64,000 nt of DNA from Pachyseris speciosa. Its lineage: Eukaryota; Cnidaria; Anthozoa; Scleractinia; Pachyseridae. Below are positions 38,777-50,387 of the stretch, one piece after another; the first letter of the stretch is position 1; every line of letters begins with the position of its first letter. The notes below the pieces were generated by a model, which had not been told where the DNA came from, did no database searches, and saw nothing but the letters and a program-made list of their open reading frames with translations. The stretch lies in contig JAEMWC010000623.1 of assembly GCA_016490735.1 (NCBI GenBank), forward strand, positions 125,001 to 189,000, in the 5' to 3' direction. Position numbers and translations under genes: made by a program.

Positions 38777-40031
38777 TTGAACTGTTACATGATCCCGTTC
38801 ATTGTTCTACCTCCACCTTGTTTCCTTACGAACAATAGAAGTGCGCTTAGTAATGCAGATTTTGTTGTCAAGGTTATTAGCGAGCTTTTACTGAATAGAT
38901 GCGTGATAGAAGTATTTGCGAGGCCTTTTTGTTGTAATCCGCTTTCTGTCGTAGTTGGTCGTAATAAGTTCCGTTCAGTTTTAGATCTTAGTAGATCCGT
39001 TAATCCTTACGTTAAGAACTTTAAGTTTAAATATGAAGGTCTTCCTACTTTGGCGGTTATGTTTCGTGAGAATTTCTGGGTTTTTACCTTTGACATTGAG
39101 TCGGGTTATCTTCCTCTGGGCCCGGTTGATCGAAAGCCGATTAACTTAATCCAGGATTAGGGCAAACTTTGGTTACAGTTTTTAACTTTTGGATGAAAGT
39201 TTCTTTTGCTTCTTTTTGCTTTACAGGATTGACGTCCTCTAATTTAAAATTTTGCAGAATATTAGCATTGAATAACGTTCGTGGATAGAAAAATAAAATC
39301 CTTGGTTAATTTTTAATCTTGGATTAGGGTTCATCGGCTTTCGAACAACCCGGCCCTGGGTATTAACTCGAGCTCTAATTTTTGAAATATTCTAGGGTTT
39401 TCGTGGTCTTTCGATGGTGTTGTTAGGTATTTGTTTTCAGAGTTTTGCCCTTCAGTCTGTCTTCAGCTTGTTATTTATTTACGAAGGTGTTTAAACCTTT
39501 CGTCGCTCTTTGGAGATCCTTTGGTATTTTTGCTATTGTGTATATTGATGATGGAATCTTTGCTTGCAGATCGTTATTAGATGCTCTGTGCGCTAGTAAA
39601 TAGTCAGGTCTGATCTCCAGCTTTCTGGCTGGAAGGCGAACGAGAAGAAGTCCGATTGGGAGCCCCGTCAGTTTGGGAAGTGGTTGGGGATAATCGTTGA
39701 TACAGTTCGAATGCTTTTTATCGTCCTGGAGAAAAAGATTGTGAAGTTAGAGTCAGTTTTGACTGGTCTTATTGACGAATTTCCTAACCTTTGTGTTAGG
39801 GACGTAGCTCGTGTTTCTGGATTTGCGATTTCCCTTACTGTTGCGTTAGGGCCTATTGCCAGATTATTTACTAGACAAATGTATTTTTTCATTCAATTGC
39901 GACATTCGTGGTATTATGTTCTTGTTGCACCTGAAGGAGTCTTACATGAATTTAAATTTTCGGTAATGCACGTTGAAACCTTTAACGACTATCCAATCAA
40001 TAGACCTTTGAGTCGTCTAGCGTGGTTTTAA
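38777..40031 (+). pseudogene. Ngaro/DIRS reverse transcriptase remnant
   Basis: Frame 38,777-39,160 gives FARPFCCNPLSVVVGRNKFR, SVLDLSRSVNPYVKNFKF and FTFDIESGY, the finger and first-Asp block. After degenerate DNA, another frame near 39,480-39,600 gives FTKVFKPFVALWRSFGIFAI followed by VYIDDGIFA, the catalytic YxDD box. Frame 39,684-40,031 gives WLGIIVDT-type thumb text (IIVDTVRMLFIVLEKKIVKL). Several frame changes make it non-functional. Confidence 0.75.
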
Positions 40032-40440
40032 CCTGCGATGCCAGCGAGTCTGGCTATGGTGCTCACATCTCTTCTGGTGGTGAACGGTGGTTTGTTCCAG
40101 AATGTGGAGTTTTGTTGAACGTGCAAAGAGCTCTTCTTTTCGCGAATTACTGGCTGTTTTCTTGGCTTTGAAAAACTTTCAGAACTTTATTATTGGTAAG
40201 AAAGTTAGGATCTTTTCAGATAACCAGAACGTTGTTCGTATTGTACACGCTGGGAACAGCGTCACTCACTTGCAGCAGTTGTGCCAGAGTGGAAATCTAC
40301 GCCTTTTTGGCCGTTGCTATGTTCTTTTGATCGCCCGCTTTTATTTCAAGAGTTTGTTAAGGATTTTTGTTTTTTACTTTAATCACGCGTTATGTTTATT
40401 CCCGGCAAGGGTTCATCTTTTGTTTATTCTAACTTAAGGT
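40030..40440 (+). pseudogene. Ngaro/DIRS RNase H-like remnant
   Basis: CDASESGYGAH-like text near 40,034-40,065 (first Asp), then FRELLAVFLALKNFQNFIIG and KVRIFSDNQNVVRIVHAGNS (second acidic block) in frame 40,087-40,437. These are the RNase H motifs that follow RT in DIRS-like elements. A frame change separates the two halves. Confidence 0.65.
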
Positions 40441-40549
40441 CCGTTTTTTCGTGCATGCCCAATTTTAATGTTCTCGCTCTTCGTCTGGATTTCACTTGCT
40501 AAGCGCGTTGGTTAAGTTTTCTTGATTACAGGTATGTTCTGCTCTTTTA

Positions 40550-41640
40550 TTTGTTTCTTCATATTGACGTTTTTCAAGCTGGATTATGGTACCAGAGATT
40601 TCAGCCTATGTCTGACAAGTTGAAGGGCCTAGCCGACTCGCTCCCTGCTTTCGTACTTTGCTCAAAAGCTACGTCTTTCATAGCTGGTTTGCAATCAATC
40701 TCTGGAGACACAGATAACAATGATGAAACGAACAAATGTTAGTGGACGAACAAAAGGAACTAACGATAGATCTATTGTTTACGTCCACCAGCATCGCCGC
40801 GATGACGTAACGTGAAAACCACCTATTGTTAAGTATAAAAATGCGTGGCTTAATTGGAAAAAATGGGAAATGGATAATGTAGGCTATAATCAGTTCCCCG
40901 TTTCTCCTTTTTTGCTTTCTTTATATCTCAGAGAGAAATTGAATCTTGTAATTCTCCTGCACCTATTGAAGCTGCTGTTTTTGCTGCTAGGTGGGCTCAT
41001 GAGGTTGCTGGAGCTAATTCTCCAACCGAATGCTGTCTTGTTAAGCAAGTTTTGGAAGCTTCTAACGTTTACTGGGTAGACCTGTTCAACGGAAACAGCC
41101 TGTTAACGTTGACTTAGTCACTAAAGTGGCAGAAAATTTTAACACTCCTCAGGCTTCCCTTTCTAACCTTAGAACCCATTTTATTTTTATTATTGCTCTT
41201 GCTGGCCTCATGCGTTGTGACGAAGTTATTCGCATCAACAGAAGTCATATTTCTATTTTGTCTGATTATGTGTCAAATTTTTTGTCCCAAGCGTAAGAAT
41301 GATCAACGTTCTCAAGGACATTTATTCTATTTTGCAAGGTCAGGCAAGATTACTTGTCCTGTTTCCATCACTGAAAAAATGTTATTTAAGTTGCCTGATA
41401 ATCCTGTTCAGCCTTTAGTTTGTAGACTTTCATCCAAAGGCACTGGCCTTCAACATTCTCTCTTATTCTAGAGTTAATGAAATTTTTCGCGAGACTATAA
41501 GAATTTTTGTCAAAGTTGTTGACAGCTATGGCAGTCATAGCCTCAAAAAGGGCGGCGCTACTGCATCAAGCGTTGCTGGTATTTCTGGAGAGTTTATTCT
41601 AAGAATAGTTATATAGATGTTAGTACCAAAGATAAGTTTA
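40550..41640 (+). pseudogene. Ngaro/DIRS tyrosine recombinase remnant
   Basis: Text of the recombinase appears in changing frames: FQPMSDKLKGLADSLPAFVL near 40,600, ARWAHEVAG near 40,985, and a region around 41,190-41,260 readable as ALAGLMRCDEVIRINRSHIS, which has the first Arg block of tyrosine recombinases. Near 41,530-41,580, GSHSLKKGGATASSVAGISG corresponds to the H-x-x-R box but with Lys in place of Arg. Stops and frame changes, plus this substitution, indicate an inactive enzyme. Confidence 0.65.
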
Positions 41641-41740
41641 CGGTATCTAGAGAAATCGATTTGTAACTTTTTTGCTTTTTTGTGGTAGACTGCTTTTTTC
41701 CCGCACGTTCGTTTTCTCGTCTTTTGTTTTTTCTCTCGCG

Positions 41741-41842
41741 CTGGTCCTTTGTGTCCATTAGGCACCCAGCAAGAGTCATACTCTATATATGTCGTTGTGT
41801 TTTCGTTCGCGCTTTGCGCTCTGTGCGAAGGGTAGTAATGAA
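41741..41842 (+). repeat. Split direct repeat, copy 1
   Basis: CTGGTCCTTTGTGTCCATTA... to GTAGTAATGAA. It matches 42,364-42,465 with about one mismatch in seven or eight bases by eye. Confidence 0.8.
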
Positions 41843-42363
41843 TTAATGCTTTTCAACGTAACAACGTGTAGTTGAAAAGCTGTTTCATTACGGTTCGTAG
41901 TTTTCTTTTCACATTTGTGTCAACCTTTTGTTCTTAATTAGTCAGTCTTTCAAGAGAGGTTACGTAACTACATTTGATTATTCGCTATGAGTATTTGTAT
42001 AAATATCGGCGAAGAAGCGTTTTTTGGCTATCTCGCATTTTGGACAGCCGTTGTCTTGTCAGTGACTAAACTTATTATTAGTTCCTTAGTTAGTCTAAAG
42101 CTCTAATTCTCGGAGCTCGATACACTGCATTCGATCGAGGAGTACGTTTCCGGTTTTTTTTTTCCTCCCTTTGGGTTTTTTATTCCGGGTTTTCGTACCG
42201 GGTTGTGTATCATTCCTTTGATTCTTCTTTCTCTTGCCTTCCATATTATTTAAATGTTCCTTTACGTACAAATTATATTATTTCTGTAATTTTCTGATAT
42301 TTCTGTTATGGTCATTTGTATTGTTGTACTGTATTACTAAGACATCTTGTCAATGAAGCACGC

Positions 42364-42465
42364 GCTGGTGCTTTGTGTCCATTAGGCACCCAGCAAGAGT
42401 CACACTCCATATATGACGTTGCGTTTTCGTTCGTGCTTTACGCTCTGTGCTAATTGTAGTAATGA
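42364..42465 (+). repeat. Split direct repeat, copy 2
   Basis: Second copy of the 102-bp repeat, closing the Ngaro-like element. The segment between copies contains a TATA-like GTATAAATAT at about 41,997. Confidence 0.8.
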
Positions 42466-42480
42466 AGAAAAATAAACCTC

Positions 42481-42983
42481 GTGGTCGCACCCCTACTCCA
42501 ATCTAAAGGTAGCTAGTGCGAGTACCATGAGTTCAAGTTATCTATTCTGAGCATGCGCACTTGGAACATTTTCGACCTGCCAACCCAATGCGGGTACTCA
42601 GTACGAAAAACTTGTAATCAGGCTTGCAAGGTCGCTGATATTAGCGCGCGCACAACCCAGTCTGCCAAGAAATTCCCATTTTCTTGGAAACGGGCACCGC
42701 CACCTATCTTTTTTTGATCGCATTGTTTTAACAAAGCAGTGGTATCGTTTGTCTCAAAACATTTTCAGAAATTGTGTAAGACAAACATTTGAATTATCGC
42801 CTAGAAACGCGAGCGTACTTGTTACTCATAGGCTTAAATTCGATTCCCCGGCAAAAACGCACTTGGGAAACGTTTTGAAACTAGTGCAGTCCACCTTGAC
42901 ATACTATTGGATTTCATCTGTCAAAGTGCAATCACACTGATCCAACTTAGAGATATGACCTCCAGAGAAACTTCGCGAGACCT
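42481..42983 (-). other. Probable 3' flank/UTR of the cGAS-like receptor gene
   Basis: No frame of note. Lies directly after the stop of the minus-strand receptor gene. I saw no convincing AATAAA signal close to the stop on the minus strand. Confidence 0.35.
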
Positions 42984-44717
42984 CTATGTGGTTAAAATCT
43001 CTGGCTGGATACAAAGACAACCAGGATTCTCCGCGTATTGTTTCCTTTCCTGGTCCTCTTTCTCCCTCAAAGCTGTCAACATCTCATCCAAGCGGTCAAA
43101 TACCTCGGGGGCACACCAGTCACTTTCATGAAGAAAACGAACGTAATTCTGCAGACGTTTCTTGGAAATTGGGTCTTCCGTGAAAAGTGACTCGAACCTC
43201 TTCATTCCAGGAATGAGGCAGTTGTTTTCCTCATCGCAAGGCTCACCGAGAATAGCCTTGTTTACAAGAACGCCTTTAGCAGAGTCGTACCTCTTCCACG
43301 GCCCTTGTAGTTGTATAATATATGGTACAAAAAATGCCGAGACCTGACTGCAGTTTACTTTCATGCAAAAATTAAGAATGGTAAACACCTCGCAAACTCT
43401 GTTGCCGAGCTGATCTTCAGTCCACATCTTGTCGTCGGGGTAGTTACTTGCCATGAAGAGAACGATGTTTTTAAGAGCAAACGACGTTACGAGGCGATCT
43501 CTGCATCGCGAACAGTTTCCGTCTTTCTGGACAGTGGGCATAAAGCCTTGTGCAACGCATTTGGCCAACTTGAAGCACTGTATGCGACCATTTTTCGGTC
43601 CATACTTGTTTAATTCTTCTCGCTCCTTTAGAGACATTGCAAAGCGCACCGTGTTCAAGGCATAATCCAAACTGCGGTCTTTGGGTAGTATGGCATATAA
43701 CTTCATCTCGCCGTCAAGGCAATTGTCCAAGAGGTAGTCCTTTTGTTGGAAGTACTCACCTTTCTCTTCAAGCGTTGACCTATGAATGGGGATCCAAAAA
43801 CAGATATCAATATCCACAATAAACCCATCCGAACGACGAGTAAGATGGAATGTTCTAGCTATGCTTTGTTCCTCTCCAAGACAGTTCAATTCCGAGAGTT
43901 CCCATCCCTCCGGGATAAAGTCTGCCACATACAGAGACCAAATAGTCTTCATTGCTGACTGGAAGTTTTCTTGCACTTCCTTGGTGTAACCTTCCAAGGC
44001 GATGTCATTCGCGAGGGCCACGTAAGCCGGATTATCATACAACAACGACTCGTCTTTCTGGAAAATTATTGGGAAGAGTTTATCGAAATGTTCGAAGTAT
44101 GGAAGAACAATGGCGTAGTCAAACTCATCTGCTTTTCCAATTTTCGTGTGCTCAACCATACTGCCTACTGGAATAATGTAACATTGTTCGAAAACAACAT
44201 AGCATGATTCTAGCTTTTCGGATGTTTTTTTCATCATTTTATTCATCTTCTCGAGGATTTCTTGGCTGTCGATTCCATTGCCATTTAATTCTGGTTCCAT
44301 GAACCGGAGGAGATGACACAGCGGTAAGTCATCACCGAGAGGAACCGAGAGATCATATGCCCAGTGGTCCGGCTCAAAGTCCTCCAACTCGTCATACTGA
44401 ACAGCTTGGCCTTGCACGGCTTCGTTACTGTTTTCACTAGCCAATTCCACTCTCGATAGGACGTCTCCTTCTGCCCCAGAGGCTGCAATACCATGAGCGC
44501 TTCGGTGAGCGGGTGTGTTACAGATGTCAGCTTTGTCTCCAATGTCTTCTTTGATCGGCATATTTATGGCACTTGGCTTGTCATCAAGTTCAGGAGGACA
44601 GGATTCGAATCCTTCTCTCTCACATTCTCTCTCGATGCATGTCCAATCTTCATATGGCCACTCGGGCCTGACATAGCTCTTGTAAGTCAGAGATACATTA
44701 GCTTTTTGATCCTCCAT
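42984..44717 (-). CDS. cGAS-like receptor (Mab-21 family nucleotidyltransferase)
   Basis: 577 codons, a single uninterrupted exon. Residues 1-145 are acidic and low-complexity with no recognised domain. The Mab-21/cGAS core starts at about 150. It has the nucleotidyltransferase signature PVGSMVEHTKIGKADEFDYA (183-202): the GS motif plus catalytic Glu198 and Asp200. The third acid is in FIVDIDICFWIP (Asp302/304). The helical Mab-21 half follows to about 555, with CSRCRDRL as a possible metal site. All catalytic acids are present, so a cyclic-dinucleotide synthase sensing nucleic acid or another ligand is likely. Animal cGAS-like receptors are expanded in corals. The start has a good context (A at -3, G at +4). 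Confidence 0.88.
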   Translation of the reverse strand: MEDQKANVSLTYKSYVRPEWPYEDWTCIERECEREGFESCPPELDDKPSAINMPIKEDIGDKADICNTPAHRSAHGIAASGAEGDVLSRVELASENSNEAVQGQAVQYDELEDFEPDHWAYDLSVPLGDDLPLCHLLRFMEPELNGNGIDSQEILEKMNKMMKKTSEKLESCYVVFEQCYIIPVGSMVEHTKIGKADEFDYAIVLPYFEHFDKLFPIIFQKDESLLYDNPAYVALANDIALEGYTKEVQENFQSAMKTIWSLYVADFIPEGWELSELNCLGEEQSIARTFHLTRRSDGFIVDIDICFWIPIHRSTLEEKGEYFQQKDYLLDNCLDGEMKLYAILPKDRSLDYALNTVRFAMSLKEREELNKYGPKNGRIQCFKLAKCVAQGFMPTVQKDGNCSRCRDRLVTSFALKNIVLFMASNYPDDKMWTEDQLGNRVCEVFTILNFCMKVNCSQVSAFFVPYIIQLQGPWKRYDSAKGVLVNKAILGEPCDEENNCLIPGMKRFESLFTEDPISKKRLQNYVRFLHESDWCAPEVFDRLDEMLTALREKEDQERKQYAENPGCLCIQPEILTT

Positions 44718-44734
44718 TTTAACCAGATCTGCTC

Positions 44735-44760
44735 GACAAACCTAGTGGGAAATAAAGCAG
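44735..44760 (-). promoter_or_regulatory. Candidate splice acceptor in the receptor 5' UTR
   Basis: The minus strand reads TTTATTTCCCACTAG about 24 bp before the ATG, a pyrimidine-rich tract ending in AG. This suggests a 5' UTR intron with the whole coding sequence in the last exon. Confidence 0.35.
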
Positions 44761-46420
44761 AGTAGTTTTAGAAACTATCAGAGAATACTCGCATATCTTT
44801 TAGGCTGTCGAATAACGTAAAACAAAGAAAACAAAACATTCGAAACAATAGCGTACAGCAAAACAATACCTCATAATACAAAGAGAACCTCGTCAGGTTT
44901 TTACACCGAGGTAAACCCATAATTAGTGCTTCAAAGTGACTCACAATGCGCTGCCATTGTTTTCACGCCGTTTTACTCAAGGCGAAAATTAAACGCCTTT
45001 GCTTTTCAACCGTAATAGAGGCTTACCCGGAGAAAATTTTGTTTAGAAAAACATGAAAATTTATATTCTGAAGTATTTTTTATTTGCTTTGTTTTTGTGG
45101 ATTGATCGGCGAATATAAATAACTGCAGACTGTGCCTCAAACTTGTCTGTCACCGATCGAACCAACACTGAGTTCACCAATCGAATCAGTATGTTCACTT
45201 TATTGCGTTTTATATATTCTATAGTTGCTCGCATTTATTTGCTGTACTGTGGTTCTGTTTATTGAACGGGAATAATCTGATAGCCAGCGTGCCGTCGATC
45301 GAACCAGAGTTCACACGAATCGAACCACCGATTGCGTTCACTTGTCAACTTATCGAACGATGTTTGTATTACTATACTGATTATTTATTTACATTTGCAT
45401 TTACATTAATTTGAACGTATGAAAAGCTTCTGATGTGGGTAACCATTCTTATTTGTCGATTGGCTCGGTTTCCTCTGTTCTTTTCAGGGGAATATATTAC
45501 ATAACCCCTCATTATTATTCACTGTCTGAAAAGTTGGTGGCGGCTTTGATTGTGACAGGGGAGTGCGAGGCTGAAACAATAGCTGATAACAATAGCAAAA
45601 CAATGCAATACTTATTTGCCCTGCTCATATTCCCCTCGACTTAGTCCCCTGCTCGTATTCCCCTAGACTTAGTCTCGCATCACTTGTTAACTCTAAAGAA
45701 AACAAGCAAACACAGAGGAAATGTCAAACAGTTAACGACCACGCGTTGGTCTTTCGTGTGTTAGCTGGTATCTAGTCACTGCTTCGTTTAGCAATCTCTT
45801 TATCGGCAACGACTCGTATACCGCGTTTTTCCCCTTTCTCTCCTCCATAACTTCTTCGTCGGGCTTACTCGCTGCAACGACATTGGTAGCGGGTGGACCT
45901 TCAATCAATAAATAATTTTCTCCAGGAGTCTGAGCATCCTGGCTGTGAGTCTTACTTGTCCCATTCACAAAGCAAATCCATCTTCACCATCGCTCATCGT
46001 TGTTTACAAACAGTGCTAGCCGAGAGCTCACTTTTCTCAAAATTTAACGGCAGTCGTTCAACTTTTACGTGACTGTAGAGTACTGAATGCACTGTTTATG
46101 CAAAAGTAACAAACATGTTTACCACGCACACCAGCAAACAAAAGAAACCGTCTGTACATATTGTTGTGTAAATAATACAGAACTTAATTCAGTCCCATTG
46201 TGTACAAGTATAACGAAACACGTTGTATACGCATTGTTGTAAAAACAAAACCAAAAACCGAAAATCAAGAAAAACATGTTTACAGTCGAAACCTCACCTC
46301 CTACAATACACCATTAAAAGTAGTTTTAAAATAAAACACAACCAAGTAGAAACTAAGTTTTTCGTAATTTAATGGCCTTCTATTTCTTTTAGAAAACCTC
46401 ACCAACTGACAAATAAGCAT
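44761..46420. other. Upstream region of the receptor; weak ORF
   Basis: A TATA-like AATATAAATAACTGCAGACT lies at about 45,111. A 78-codon minus-strand frame (45,732-45,968; polar, LIEGPPATNVVAASKPDEEV) is unmatched. Repeated CGATCGAACC words occur at 45,160-45,330. No gene can be supported. Confidence 0.35.
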
Positions 46421-46539
46421 GTTATTTACCTGTCCCTCAGGAGTATGTGATATATTCACCTGACACCGCCCCTCGGGCTACGCCCTCGGGGCGGTACCAG
46501 GTGAATATATGACATACCCCCTCGTTCCAGGTAAATAAC
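46421..46539. repeat. 119-bp palindromic element (MITE-like)
   Basis: GTTATTTACCTG...CAGGTAAATAAC ends, then GTGATATATTCACCTG paired with CAGGTGAATATATGAC. A GC-rich centre follows, ACCGCCCCTCGGGC / CCTCGGGGCGGT, around TACG. It is nearly symmetric along its whole length and would extrude as one long hairpin. Confidence 0.75.
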
Positions 46540-47621
46540 CCTCACAAATTTAGTGTTACTGAAAATTTATCAACTAACACATCCTGCGTGAACGCCTATA
46601 GGCATCTTGTTTTATTTATTTGTTGCAAATGGTTTTGTTCAACGGAAAATGGTGTTTTGCACAAGGACAATGTTTGTCTGACTCAGGTTTTTGTGCCGTT
46701 TCTATTGTGCAGGTTACTTTTGGCACTCTTGTGAAAATCTGGTGAAATTAATGAATAAAAAGAAAATTAAGTGGTGAAACAATACATGACTAGTGTTTGC
46801 ATGAAATACTCAATATCCTCCACTTTTTTAGGCTTGAGATAAATAAGCCTTTCACTTCAGTCGGAGAGCTTAATACAGGATTTACGGTATTTGCTTCTGG
46901 AAGTTACACACCAATGACAGAGACTTTGGTTGAAACAAACAAAGACGTGATTGCCTTTTGTTGTGGCTTATTTCTATTTCTATGCGACTCTTGAAGGTTA
47001 TCTCTCTTCAGAAAGCGACTGGCCAAAACAATAAAAATGCCAGATACATGTGGGTGAGCATAAGTATGTCTCCTGGGTGTTAACATGCAACATTGTAAGT
47101 TCAATGAGAGAGCATTTGGTTCTTTCTGCAGGAACCCAGCACAGCCGATGTAAAACAAAAGAAACAGAAGACAGAAAACAAAACAACTCCAAATAAAGAC
47201 TAATTCCAAGTGAAAAAAAAAAATAGAATGCTCTCTGGTAACTGCAGAAAGACCCCAGCATCCACCATTTATACCTTGGGCGGGTGGGTGACAAGAAAAA
47301 AAAATGTCCTAACCCCTCTCTCAAACAAATAAAACATGTAATGACCCTTACCACACTATTCTATGCTAAAAAGCAATCCCGACCCCACTCCCTGCTCCCC
47401 CTTGGCATTTCGGCCGAAAGCCAATATTTAGGAGGCAGCTGGCCAGGCCTTTTCAGCAATAGTTAATTTTAATGGCCTAACTTACTCTTGGGTTTCTATT
47501 TTGATGCTGTATCTTAAATAGTTATAAATTGCATCAACATGAATACTATTTTTTCTCCCCCTTCCCCCAGCTCCCAATTCCTTATACCCCTTTCTTTCAT
47601 GCAGCCCCCACCGCCACCCCC
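46540..47621. other. Intergenic DNA
   Basis: No supported gene, RNA or repeat. Open frames are repeat-poor but short and unmatched. Confidence 0.4.
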
Positions 47622-48000
47622 TTCCACTGGAAAATCTGGACCATTTACAGAGTTAATGAAATGTCTGTGAATCTTAAATTTACAGACTTTTTGTGAGAGT
47701 TCAAATCTAACCTACTTTTACATATGGCATACAAAATATCTGTAAAATCATTTTTATAGATATTTTATACACATTTTGTGACATTCCTTTTTAGAATGTT
47801 TATGAAATGATTATGAAATTTAACTGCTGAATTAAGAAGGAAAACTGAAAAATTTACAGACTTAACAAAATCTCTGAAGAATGTTTGTAAATTTCACATT
47901 TACAAAGATTTTCTATGGTTATTTTATCCACTAAAATCTCTGTAAATCGACACAAGTATAGTATTTTAAAATCTCTGTAAATTGACACAAGCAGGACATA
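47622..48000. repeat. TTTACAGA word array, left copy
   Basis: Begins CACTGGAAAATCTGGACCAT and continues with irregular TTTACAGA, AATCTCTG and TCTGTAAAT words. It is inversely related to the array ending at 63,684. Confidence 0.65.
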
Positions 48001-48463
48001 ACCCCCATGATGCGGAGTTAAGTTAACTGAGTTTCTACTGTTGGAGGTATTTCTTGTATGAGAAAAACACTTGTACTACTCCTTACAGACAATAACGGAA
48101 CGCCTTTGAGTAGGATTTTCATTACCAGCACTGTTTTTTTCTGCGTCGCTTTTGAGGACGCGAAAACTTCTGTGACCAAATTACTGCATGACTTACGCAG
48201 AAAAAGGGATGAACAGAAATCATTGTTGTATACAATGTGAAAGAAAATTCATTGTACGATTTTCAAACTTAAATGGCAAGCAGTGCGCGCGGCAAAGAAG
48301 GACGGCCTCAAAACTATTTCCTCGCCAAGTTTGTGCTTCTCGGGAGGCAGGGCTGATTTCGCTTTCGGGCGCCATAAGCATTGGCCGTTTGGCCGAGAGG
48401 CAAAGTGTTAAAAAACAAAAGGTAGTAAAGTGCCAAAGAGTCGTTTGAAAGACAAACCATACT

Positions 48464-48487
48464 TTTTGGGCTTAGCCCTTCATCAGA
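48464..48487 (-). ncRNA. Degenerate hammerhead-ribozyme-like core
   Basis: The minus strand reads CTGATGA, a perfect GGGC-TAA-GCCC stem II, then AAAAAG where GAAA is required. The stem and first core match the minimal hammerheads known from Penelope-like retroelements, but the second core is mutated, so it should be inactive. Confidence 0.35.
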
Positions 48488-48539
48488 GGTGTGTAAATGA
48501 TTTGAAATTGCGTACTATTGTTCTTTATTATCTTTTGAC

Positions 48540-48860
48540 CGAGAGGGAGCTCGAGGGAGTTGGGTTAGACTTGGGCATGCGCAAACGAATTCATTCCCAG
48601 TAGGCAATTCGTAGTTTTGGCGCTCGTTTCAACTCAAACTTCGACTCGTGGAAGACAGTTTGGGAGGAATTTCTCCCACTTCGAATGGCTTTTTACCTCA
48701 AGATCTTTACAACGTATATGCGACCGGTTGGCAAGCTTCTTCCACGGTAATCGAGTGTTGTTGGTTCAAGTATTTGGTCTCCATGTTCAGCGATGGTTGC
48801 CTTGGTCTGCTGTAGATTTCAAAGGTAAGCATATTGGCCGTTTTAGACTGTAATATTTCC
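48540..48860 (+). other. Possible 5' exon of an unidentified host gene
   Basis: Less AT-rich sequence with a clear donor-like TTTCAAAGGTAAGC at about 48,817-48,830. A frame at 48,617-48,853 runs through the site. I found no matching downstream exon, so this is only a candidate. Confidence 0.2.
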
Positions 48861-49389
48861 AATATATAGTACTGGCTGGGTATATGTATCTCAAAAAGCT
48901 TGCTATACGAAGAAAATACAAGTGACTAGTGGTAATTTCCATGGTATATACCACTCGAAAGCATTGCATAACTACAGTACAGTAGTACGTGCAGCTGTAT
49001 AAAATTATGCTATCTTGCTAATTCATTACCGTGTTTGTTCTTAATATAAGCAAGGGTTAAGCTTACTGCATGTGCAGGTAAGGAATGGTAGCTATGATTG
49101 CGGCAAACTAGGTGCTCAACTGGCTTACACTTAATTAGAGCCATTGATTTACCTGTAGTTGGTGGCAAAGTGAGCTTTTGGTGTGATCATAAATTAATGT
49201 ACTAATGTACTGAAACTCAATTATAAATTTTGCTTTCCAAGTTTCTCTAAATTAGATGACAAGACTCCACAAAGTCCCATCCACTAATTATGTATACACT
49301 TACAAATGTAAGACCCAAACTCTGTTTCAGGAGCAGGGTTAGCACAACAGTAATGCAATGATTGTATTTACCCAGGTGGAAATCTTATT

Positions 49390-49880
49390 AAGATCTTACT
49401 AAGAATCTTATTAAGTTTCTTAACAAGATCTTATCTTACCTCTTAGTTAAGATTCTTACAAGAATCTTACAAGATCTTGTAAGATTCTTACAAGATTCTT
49501 ACAAGATTCTTGTAAGATTCTTACAAGATCTTGGTAAGATTGCAGTAAGATCTTACAAGATCTTGGTAAAATCTGATAAGAATCTTAATAAGGAACTTGC
49601 AGTTGATAGTTAAGATCTTACAATATCTTGTAAGATTCTTACAGGTTTCTTACAAGATCTTGGTAAGATTTGATAAGATCTTACTAAGAATCTTATTAAG
49701 TTTCTTAACAAGATCTTATCTTACCTCTTAGTTAAGATTCTTACAAGAATCTTACAAGATCTTGTAAGATTCTTACAAGATTCTTACAAGATTCTTGTAA
49801 GATTCTTACAAGATCTTGGTAAGATTGCAGTAAGATCTTACAAGATCTTGGTAAAATCTGATAAGAATCTTAGTAAGACC
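49390..49880. repeat. AAGATCTT array, left, with a 286-bp duplication
   Basis: The segment at about 49,389-49,580 (AAGATCTTACTAAGAATCTT onward) is repeated almost exactly at about 49,675-49,870. The array itself is built of ATCTTACAAG, AAGATCTT and TAAGAATCTT words. Confidence 0.8.
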
Positions 49881-50157
49881 TGAAGAGCCTCAGGCTGGAA
49901 TAGCATAAAATCTTAGTCTGGATCATTGTGACTACGCCAAGCAAAGTAACATTGTTACCAAAGTTTTGTAAAAGTCATACAAGATTCTTCTGAACTGTGT
50001 TGCATTGATACAATTTTAAGTTCATATCAATGTCAAGCTAAGACTCATAAGAGGTGATAGAGGATACAAAATCAAGATTTGACCAACAGTTTATTAAAAG
50101 ATCTCACACCATAAGATTGTGAAATTAGTGGTAACTATAACAAAGACTTTGAAAACG

Positions 50158-50387
50158 TTTATATAATCTACAGAAAACCTGTAATTGTTTCCCTTTTAAT
50201 CAGTTTTGTCCCCTTATAAAGTTACAAATATTTATGAATCATGCAATAAAAGCTTCCAATGAACTGAAACACATTTATATAATCTACAGAAAACCTGTAA
50301 TTTTTTCCCTTTTAGTTTCTGTCCCCTTTTAAAGTTACGAATATTTAGGAATCATGCAATAAAAGCTTCCAATGAACTGAAACACAG
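50158..50387 (+). repeat. 116-bp tandem duplication
   Basis: TTTATATAATCTACAG...AATGAACTGAAACACA occurs at 50,158 and again at 50,274, with a few substitutions and a small deletion in the second unit. Confidence 0.85.

Larger units (their letters stand above)
38760..42480 (+). mobile_element. Decayed Ngaro/DIRS-type tyrosine-recombinase retrotransposon
   Basis: In order on the plus strand: reverse transcriptase (38.78-39.9 kb), RNase H-like region (40.0-40.3 kb), tyrosine recombinase (40.5-41.64 kb), and direct repeats 41,741-41,842 and 42,364-42,465 separated by about 520 bp. That 3' arrangement (B1-A2-B2) is the split direct repeat structure of Ngaro-like elements. All three domains contain stops or frame changes, so it is dead. 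I did not find the matching 5' A1 repeat, so the 5' end may be truncated. Confidence 0.7.

Noticed and set aside
43311..44765. Several plus-strand frames of 60-100 codons
   Set aside because: They are antisense shadows of the cGAS-like receptor gene.
49390..49880. CRISPR-like array
   Set aside because: Repeats are irregular, unspaced and eukaryotic in context; there are no unique spacers.
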